Part shown: in pieces, positions 57,685 through 64,000 of the stretch
How positions within the stretch are numbered: position 1 is the stretch's first letter
Layout of the letters: the number at the start of each line of letters is the position of its first letter
Assembly: GCA_036365145.1 (NCBI GenBank)
Contig: JAEOAD010000040.1
Location: 14,237,501-14,301,500, forward strand
Length of the DNA: 64,000 bases
Direction of reading: 5' to 3'
Source: Orientallactaga sibirica
Lineage: Eukaryota > Chordata > Mammalia > Rodentia > Dipodidae
Program-made: the position numbers and the translations under genes
The notes under the pieces: generated by a model
What the model saw: the letters and a program-made list of their open reading frames with translations, nothing else
Told to the model about the DNA's origin: nothing
Database searches by the model: none

Positions 57685-58055
57685 TCTCTACAAATCGAAA
57701 TTTGCTAATGAGTCTGCTAGAGCTTTCCCAGCTCCCTCTGCCGACCCTTAGATGTGCATGTTCAGGTTGCTCTTAAAGGTTGGGGCTCTTCCTTGCCACC
57801 TAGGGAGTGTGTTCTCCCCAGTAGAAGTGGGGATAGGGCAGACTCTGGAATGAAGGAAGAGTGGGAGGACAGAGGACTTTGGCACTGTCCTTAACTTATA
57901 GATTGGAGACAGCCACCAAGTTTGGCCCCAATACTACGGCAGCCCTGTATAGCACATTACGGCAGCCACAGCCACCCATGTTCAGTCTATAGGTTGCTGA
58001 GTCCCATTGGCCAATGGGTAAGTGAGGCTCCCTACAGATTAAATCAATGGAAGAG
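57685..58055. other. Single-copy-looking DNA
   Basis: Contains the perfect 16-bp palindrome CCCATTGGCCAATGGG at 58003-58018. Confidence 0.5.
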
Positions 58056-58262
58056 GGGCTGGAGGGATTGCTTAGCCGTTAAGGCATTCACCTGCAAAGC
58101 CAAAGGACCCAAGTTTGATTCCCCAGGACCCATGTAAGCCAGCTGCACAAGGCGGCGCATGTGTCTGGACTTCGTTTGCAGTGCCCATTCTCTCTCTCTC
58201 TCTTTGCCTGTCTTTCTCTCTTAAATAAATAAATCAATAAAAGTAAAAAATACTTTTAAAAA
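58056..58262 (+). mobile_element. B2-family SINE
   Basis: GGGGCTGGAGGGATTGCTTAG; lacks GGCTGGAGGCCCTGGC. Confidence 0.93.
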
Positions 58263-58274
58263 AATGAAAAAGGA

Positions 58275-58439
58275 GAGCCAGGTATGGTGACGCATGCCTT
58301 TTGTCCCAGCACTCAGGAGGCAGCGGTAGGAGGATGGGGTGAGTTCGAGGCCACCCTGAGATTACATAGTAAATTCCAGGTCAGCCTGGGCTACAGCGAG
58401 ACCCTGCCTTGAAAAACTAAACCAGGAAAAAAAAAAAAA
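58275..58439 (+). mobile_element. B1 SINE
   Basis: GAGCCAGGTATGGTGACGCATG to CCTTGAAAAACTAAACC. Confidence 0.94.
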
Positions 58440-58452
58440 GGTAGAGAAAATA

Positions 58453-58620
58453 CCCATGGGGACTCAGGCTTTTAATCCCAGCACTCAGGAGGCAGAGGTA
58501 GAAAGATCACTGTGAGTTCAAGACCAGCCTGAGATGATATAGTGAATTCCAGATCAGCCTGGGCCAGAACAAGACCCTACCAAAAAAAAAAAAAAAAAAA
58601 AAAAGAAAAAAGAAAAAGAA
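58453..58620 (+). mobile_element. B1 SINE
   Basis: CCCATGGGGACTCAGGCTTTT: deviant first 15 nt, then a standard body and ~24-A tail. Confidence 0.92.
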
Positions 58621-59158
58621 AGGCATTCCTCTCAGTGTGAGAAAATCACTGGATCTCATATAAGACCCCCTCTTCCAGTCCCCCAAATCTTTGCTCTTGT
58701 CATCCCTGTCAGCCCCCAGAGCAGGCACTTCACTTTGTACTTGGGCCCTGCAGCCTGGAGCAGAACGAAGGCCTTTGCGGCTGCCCTCCCCCCAGCCAGC
58801 AGTTTCCCATCCCCCACTGCGGGGAGCCGAAAGCAATTTCTCTTACCATCCCACATGCACCATGATATTAAATCTCTAAATGCCTTGCCTCTGAGCTCAG
58901 CAACAATTTCTTAAAGCTATTTGGGATTGAGTAGGTAATGCAAAGGGTCATGGTGTGGAGAGAAAGTCTGGAATTTTCTATCACGGTCGGCCTGGCTCAT
59001 TTCATATCACTGTGTCTCTGACTTGGGTTGTTTCCCCCAATTCTGGAACTCTAAGTTTAGGGACATTCTGAAGGTGGCAAGAGTGATTGTTTAGGCAGAT
59101 GGTTTTGCATGTCTAGATTAAATGCAGAGCTGTGTGGGAGAGTAGAGTCTATAGAGTA
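58621..59158. other. Single-copy-looking DNA
   Basis: 540 bp with nothing assigned; a 109-codon minus frame here is partly B1 read-through. Confidence 0.4.
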
Positions 59159-59189
59159 CTACAGACATTAAAAAAAAAAAAGCATTTTA

Positions 59190-59425
59190 GGGCTGGAGAG
59201 ATGGCTTAGCAGTTAAGGCGCTTGCCTGAGAAACCTAAGGACTCAGGTTTGGCTCCCCAGAACCCATGGAAGCTAGCCACACAAGCTGATGCACATGCAC
59301 AAGGTCACGCATGTGTACAAAATAGTGCACATGTCTGGAGTTTGACTGCAGTGACTAGAAGCCCTGACACACCAGTTCTTTTTTGCTTTCTCACTTTCTC
59401 TCTCATAAGTAAAAATAAATAAAAA
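59190..59425 (+). mobile_element. B2-family SINE, long variant
   Basis: GGGCTGGAGAGATGGCTTAG; after AGCTAGCCACACAAGC the extra segment (TGATGCACATGCACAAGGTC...) precedes AAATAGTGCACATGTCTGG. Confidence 0.93.
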
Positions 59426-59468
59426 ATATTTTATTTTATTTATTTGAGAGAAAGAGAGGAAGAGAGAA

Positions 59469-59501
<33 letters not shown>

Positions 59502-59648
59502 ATGGGTGTGCCATGACCTCCAGTCAGTGCAATTGAACTCCAGACTCATGCACCACTTTGTGCAGCTGGCTCACGTGGGTCCTGGGGTTACAGCCTGGGT
59601 CCTTTTACTTTGCAGGCAAGTGGTAACCACTAAGCCATCTCTCCAGTC
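59426..59648 (-). mobile_element. B2-family SINE
   Basis: Tail-to-tail with the long B2; long GA run; ends AAGCCATCTCTCCAGTC. Confidence 0.93.
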
Positions 59649-59658
59649 TTTATAGACA

Positions 59659-59849
59659 TTTTTAAAAATTATTTTTATTTATTTATTCATTTGAGAGAAA
59701 GAGCAAGATACAGAAATAGGCAGAGAAAGAGAGAGAGAATATGGGCATGCCAGGCCTCCAGCCACTGTAAACGTGGGTCCTGAGTAGTTGAACCTGGGCC
59801 TTTTGGCTTTGTAGGCAAGCACCTTAATCACTAAGCAATCTCTCCAGCC
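59659..59849 (-). mobile_element. B2-family SINE, internally deleted
   Basis: TTCATTTGAGAGAAAGAGC; the GAACTCCAGATGC...CTGGCTTA part is gone; ends TCTCCAGCCC. Confidence 0.92.
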
Positions 59850-59914
59850 CATAGACATTTAAAATTTTTTTCTTTTAGTAAGAAAGGGAAACATTTGCTT
59901 TTTTTGTTTCAGGG

Positions 59915-60055
59915 TATTTTTTTTTGGGGGGGGGAGTTTGAGGTGGGTCTCACTCTGGCCCAGGCTGACCTCGAATTAACTATGTAGTCTCAGGGTGGCC
60001 TCAAACTCACAGCGATCCTCCTACCTCTGCCTCCTGAGGCCACCACACCTGGCTT
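59915..60055 (-). mobile_element. B1 SINE, internally deleted
   Basis: T run, G10 run, GAGGTGGGTCTCACTCTGG; loses TGCTGGGATTAAAGG. Confidence 0.9.
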
Positions 60056-60059
60056 GTTT

Positions 60060-60204
60060 CAGTTTTTTGAGGTAGGATCTCTCTCTAGCCCAGACTGACC
60101 CGGAATTCACTATACAGTCTCAGGCTGGCCTTGAACTCATAGTGATCCTCCTACCTCAGCCTCCTAAGTGCTGGGATTAACGGTGTGCACTACCATGCCT
60201 AGTT
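60060..60204 (-). mobile_element. B1 SINE
   Basis: TTTTGAGGTAGGATCTCTC to CACTACCATGCCTAGTT. Confidence 0.93.
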
Positions 60205-60239
60205 TATTGGCTTTTTTAAAAAATAAAGATTGTATATGT

Positions 60240-60475
60240 ATGTACATGTAGTCTCTCACTGGCCTGGAACTCACTGATTCAGCTAGACTACCTTGTCAGT
60301 GAGCCTCAGGGGATGCTCCTATCTCTGCCTCTATCTCCCTAGCACTGGGATTCCAGGCGTATTCCACTATGTGCAGCTTTTACATGGGTGCTGGCGATCT
60401 GAACTCAGGACCTCATGCTTTCACAGCAAGCACTTCACCCACTGAGCATCTCCCCACCTCTAAGACAACTTCTTC
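60240..60475 (-). mobile_element. Old B1/B2-like composite SINE, antisense
   Basis: CTCTCACTGGCCTGGAACTC ... GCACTGGGATTCCAGGCG then GGGTGCTGGCGATCTGAACTC ... CCACTGAGCATCTCCCC: B3/B4-like layout. Confidence 0.55.
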
Positions 60476-60557
60476 TTCAGAGGAATAAGCTGGAGGAGAC
60501 AGCTGAGCTTTTCTGAGTATGCTTTTACCATATGGTTTTGGCTTGGGAATAATAGGT

Positions 60558-60759
60558 TTTTTTTAAAAAAATATTTATTTGAGAGAGAGAGAGAGAGAAA
60601 GGGACAATGGGTACTTCAGGGCTTCCAGCCACCGCAAACAAGCTCCAAATGCATGCACCACACCTTGTGCATCTAGCTTATGTGGGACCTGGGGAATCAA
60701 AACTGGGTCCTTTGGTTTTGCAGGCAAGTGCCTTAACCACTAAACCATCTCCCCAGCCC
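60558..60759 (-). mobile_element. B2-family SINE
   Basis: ATATTTATTTGAGAGAGAG to TAAACCATCTCCCCAGCCC. Confidence 0.94.
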
Positions 60760-61038
60760 TGATTTTAAAGAAATTTGTTAAAAGGAACTATTAAAAGAAC
60801 AAAAGCACACTGATATGAAGAACTTGCCTCCATGGGAAGGTGGCGGTTAATCACAGATCGGACAATTAATCTCAAATAAGTTGATCAGCCCTTTCAGTTC
60901 ACCTGAGACTGTCCAAGTTTTAGCCTTGAACTAGGCCAGCCTCTTCTTCCCAAGTGAACAGGACAATCATCCGAAATGCCCAGTTGGATTGCGCAGTTGT
61001 AGTGAGAGATATTCTAAAGAGAAATGATTAGTACAAAG
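60760..61038. other. Single-copy-looking DNA
   Basis: Nothing assigned. Confidence 0.35.
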
Positions 61039-61039
61039 A

Positions 61040-61256
61040 GGCTGGGGGAGGGCGCAGCTTCATTGTGAAGTGCTTGTGTAACAGGCGCAAAGCCTTGGAT
61101 CCCATCCTTAGTTCTGCATAAAAGCGGACACGGTGGTGCGTGCCTGTAACCCCTGCACTGGAGAAGTAGAGGCCGGAGGATCAGAAGCTCCCAGGCATCC
61201 TCGGCTACATGGTGAGCTAGAGGCCAGCCTGGAACACGTGAAATGCTATTTCAGAA
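61040..61256 (+). mobile_element. ID-B1 composite SINE (B4-type)
   Basis: GGCTGGGGGAGGGCGCAGC, GTGTAACAGGCGCAAAGCC as ID part; ACACGGTGGTGCGTGCCTGTAAC ... GAGGCCAGCCTGGAAC as B1 part. Confidence 0.75.
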
Positions 61257-61337
61257 ACAAAATAACCTCAAAGAAGCATTTAACTTTATCTAACACCATT
61301 CAGTATGCTTCATGTTTAATGTGAGATACTGCTATTT

Positions 61338-61536
61338 TATTTATTTATTTGTTTATTAGAGACAGAGAGAGGGAGAGAGTGAGAATGGGCGCGCCAGGGC
61401 TTCCAGCCACTGCAAACGAACTCCAGACCCATGCACCACCATGTGCATCTGGCTCACGTGGGACCTGGAGAATCAAACCAGGGTCCTTAGGCTTCGCAGG
61501 CATGTGCCCTAAACTGCTAAGTCATCTCTCCAGCTC
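61338..61536 (-). mobile_element. B2-family SINE
   Basis: GTTTATTAGAGACAGAGAG to TAAGTCATCTCTCCAGCTC. Confidence 0.94.
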
Positions 61537-61549
61537 GGTACTGTTATTT

Positions 61550-61707
61550 TTTTTTTTTTTTTTGGTTTTCCAAGGTAGGGTCTCACTTTAGCTCAGGCTG
61601 ACCTGGAATTCACTCTGTAGTCTCAGGGTGTCCTTGAACTCACGGCGATCCTCCTACCTCTGCCTCCCGAGTGCTGGGATTAAAGGCGTGCGCCACCACG
61701 CCCGGCT
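61550..61707 (-). mobile_element. B1 SINE
   Basis: T tail, CCAAGGTAGGGTCTCAC to GCGCCACCACGCCCGGCT; near consensus. Confidence 0.96.
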
Positions 61708-61722
61708 GGTACTGTTATTTTT

Positions 61723-62661
61723 GAAACCATTCTAACATAGCCATCATAAAAGTATACTCGAAGAGAAATAATTATGTTTAAGGTGCTGAGAAATCAAGGC
61801 TTAGTATATGAGAAAGATAAAAATCAAAGAAGTTCTGGAGACAGAATAAACACCACTCTGTACTCATAACTTGACATATACCCCCTTCACCCGATGAAAA
61901 GCCCAGAATTAAGGTGACCTCCCAGTAACTGAATAATTCTAGTCCCTTAAACTCTAACCTCCAAATACTTGTTCCCCCTTAAAAGGACTGAATGCTCCTT
62001 AGAGAAATGGCTTATTTCAGATGTGGGGCAAGAAATACACAAGATGAAGCTGGCCTCTCTTACTGTTCCCAGAGCAAGGAAGCAATCAAAGATGGGCCAA
62101 GTCGTGACAAAAGGACACGGGCTTCATCTTGAAGGGGCTGACACGGGTCGGAGACAGGCAATTTGAGCAACGAAAGGAATAATGACTGTCACGGACTGAA
62201 AGCATTAAATATATAAAAATTACGAGCTTAGATGAAGCAAACAATCCAAACTAAATCTCTTTGGAAACTCCCCGGGGCAGCAAAGCATTACTTTGGAAAT
62301 AGAGGAACAGAATCAACAATTTTTTTATTTTCCTTCCTGCTTTTTCTGTATAAGCTTTGGTTCAAGGCAACCAAGTAGTTGACGAGGAAAACGTTCCCTC
62401 AGTTCAAAGAATTACAACTACTAAATTCGGAATCATTATTTTGGAATCTTTGATAACAGATCTAGGCAGTAATAGTTCCTGCCTATATGATGAATGCTGA
62501 CAGCATACAGTCAAAAATGTTAACAGGGAACTTTATCTTGGATACATCAGGATAATATCCCCTGGGCTCACTGATCAATTTTCTCTCATCAATTGAAACA
62601 ATCTCAACCATGTAGAAAAGTTGCAAGTGCAATAAAATAACTTAAAAAAATTAATCTTTAA
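61723..62661. other. SINE-free AT-rich DNA
   Basis: 940 bp, the longest stretch without any recognised repeat. Motifs such as GCTTTGGTTCAAGG (62354), TTTGATAACAGATC (62449) and ATTGAAACAATCTC are seen, but none defines an element. Confidence 0.5.
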
Positions 62662-62848
62662 GGGCCGGAGAGATGGCTTAGCTGTGAAGGCATTTGCCTG
62701 CAAAGCCAAAAGGACCCAAGTTCAATTCCCTAAGACCCGTGTAAGCCAGATGCACAAAGTGGTGCATGTGTCTGGACTTTGTTTACAGTGGCTGGAGGCC
62801 CTGGCATGACCCATTCTCTTTCTTAAATAAATAAATTTCATCTTTAAA
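62662..62848 (+). mobile_element. B2-family SINE
   Basis: GGGCCGGAGAGATGGCTTAG with almost no CT run (CATTCTCTTTCTT). Confidence 0.94.
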
Positions 62849-63120
62849 AGAAATTTGTCCACATGTTGCCCATTACTCGTAAACACTCCAGGATACCTTT
62901 TCTACAAACACGGATATAATTCTATTGAGCTAAACTACAACCATCTAAATCACGGAATGAATACTTCTATTATTGTAAAGACCTGAGAAGGTACTGTTTT
63001 TCCTTATATTTAAATCAACAAGTTAACCTATCAGAGCTTTATGGATGTGAGCAGAAGACACGAGACTCTTGGGTTAGAGGAGAACTCATGACGTAGCAAA
63101 AGGCATGGGGAATCTTCATC
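62849..63120. other. Single-copy-looking DNA
   Basis: Nothing assigned. Confidence 0.35.
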
Positions 63121-63121
63121 C

Positions 63122-63690
63122 CAACTCATTTTCTGTTGCTATAGCAGAACACCTGAGATTAGCTAATTGATAAAGGGAGGACATTTATTTTAACCCACAT
63201 TTAAAAGAATATTATTTATTTGCAAAGCTGAGGGCGGGGTGGGAGGAGGGAGAGAAAGGGAGAGATTGAGAATGGGCACTCCAGGGCCTCTTGCCACTGC
63301 AAAGGAACTCCAGACGCATGTGCCTCTTTGTGCATCTAGCTTTACGTGGGTACTGGGGAATCGAACCGGGGCCATTAGACTTTTTCAAACAAGCCCTTTA
63401 CCCACTGAGCCATCTCTCCCGCCTTTAACTCACATTTCTAAAGGCTAGCATGGCGCCTCATGCTGCCTCAACTCCCAGTGGGAAGTAAAGCAGACAGGCA
63501 TGTGCAGAGGAGAGAAAAGACAAGGGGATGGCCTTACTTTAGAACAACCCGATCTCACAGAAAGGCAGTAAGCCCAGAAAATGACATAAGCCACCTGGTC
63601 AAGCCTCACCTTCTCTCAGAGTTTTTACACTGAGAATCAAGTATCAGCCTGGGTTTCGGAGGATACAAACCGAGTTCAAGCCACAGCATT
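63122..63690 (-). mobile_element. MaLR-type LTR, antisense, with nested B2
   Basis: TTCTGTTGCTATAGCAGAACACC then ATTTATTTTAACCC; after the B2 it resumes at AACTCACATTTCTAAAGGC and runs to GTATCAGCCTGGGTTTCGG AGGATACAAACC. Clear MaLR order. Confidence 0.75.
63200..63423 (-). mobile_element. B2-family SINE nested in MaLR LTR
   Basis: TTATTTGCAAAGCTGAGGGC to GAGCCATCTCTCCCGCC; flanks TTTAACCCACATTT and TTTAACTCACATTT. Confidence 0.93.
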
Positions 63691-63699
63691 TCTTCTTCC

Positions 63700-63700
<1 letters not shown>

Positions 63701-63753
<53 letters not shown>
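63701..63753. repeat. (CA)n microsatellite
   Basis: About 25 uninterrupted CA units. Confidence 0.97.
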
Positions 63754-63754
<1 letters not shown>

Positions 63755-64000
63755 GGATTGCCTTGCTCAAGAGGAATCCTGAGCTTAGCGGACCCAGGCT
63801 ATATCAAGGCCAAGAAGCATACCCTTTATTCTGGATGGAGGTGACATTAGCTCTGGGGTCTAAGGCTAGAAGCCCTTTGCTCCACAGGGTGACACTGTGT
63901 TCTCTATCAGGCATTTCTGCAAATCTCGTGCAGGACAAAGAGAGCAAAGAGCCTCGGTTTATAAGATGCACGCACGTGTGGGAAAGCCTTGCCCAGTTCT
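63754..64000. other. Single-copy-looking DNA
   Basis: Nothing assigned up to the window end. Confidence 0.35.

Overview
This window is nuclear DNA from a rodent, and I find no protein-coding gene that I can support in it. The diagnosis rests on its repeats. By my count about 85 pieces belong to a 7SL-derived B1 SINE (5' end GCCGGGCGTGGTGG, body with a CTGAGACTACATAGTGAATT block, A-rich tail) and about 80 belong to a tRNA-derived B2-superfamily SINE (5' end GGGCTGGAGAGATGGCTTAG, B box GGTTCGATTCC, pyrimidine run, AATAAATAAA tail). Both differ from the mouse/rat consensus throughout. The B2 body after the tRNA part is not the murid one, which fits a dipodoid (jerboa / jumping mouse family, for example Jaculus); that is inference from memory of SINE families, not a database result. 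The open reading frames are nearly all SINE read-through: the same peptides (for example ATANELQTHAPPCASGLRG on the antisense strand of B2) recur dozens of times.

Older layers are visible between the young SINEs: mammalian-wide MIR fragments and ancient L2-like pieces, one MER20-like hAT DNA transposon (16.9-17.1 kb), antisense L1 pieces (an ORF2 C-terminal piece at 26.8-27.5 kb and 3' UTR pieces at 9.8, 46.7 and 50.8 kb), several MaLR-type LTRs (9.2, 31.7, 40.6, 41.8, 43.9, 48.1, 57.0, 63.1 kb), and a different solo LTR split by three SINEs (29.4-30.4 kb). One non-coding RNA relic is certain: a U6 snRNA retropseudogene at 14.9-15.0 kb on the minus strand.

Layout: 0-15.7 kb is SINE on SINE; 15.8-16.6 kb is single-copy-looking; 16.7-21.5 kb holds runs of same-direction SINEs around a quiet stretch at 18.3-19.07 kb; 21.5-22.9 kb is the longest SINE-free block (AT-rich, then a G-rich purine tract, then a short unrecognised minus-strand frame); 23-34 kb mixes SINEs, L1 and the LTR; 34.8-37.5, 40.2-45.4 and 46-53.7 kb alternate quiet DNA with LTRs and SINEs; 53.7-61.7 kb is SINE-dense; 61.7-62.7 kb is a second quiet AT-rich block. 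The window looks like intergenic or deep intronic sequence.

The most informative structure is in the insertion history. At six or more places successive SINEs landed in the same short target, leaving three to five copies of one flank sequence. A distinct long B2 subfamily with an internal extra segment of about 35-40 bp is present in five copies. Two chimeric or duplicated segments show that B1 copies were moved locally together with their unique flanks. I see no undescribed protein system here.
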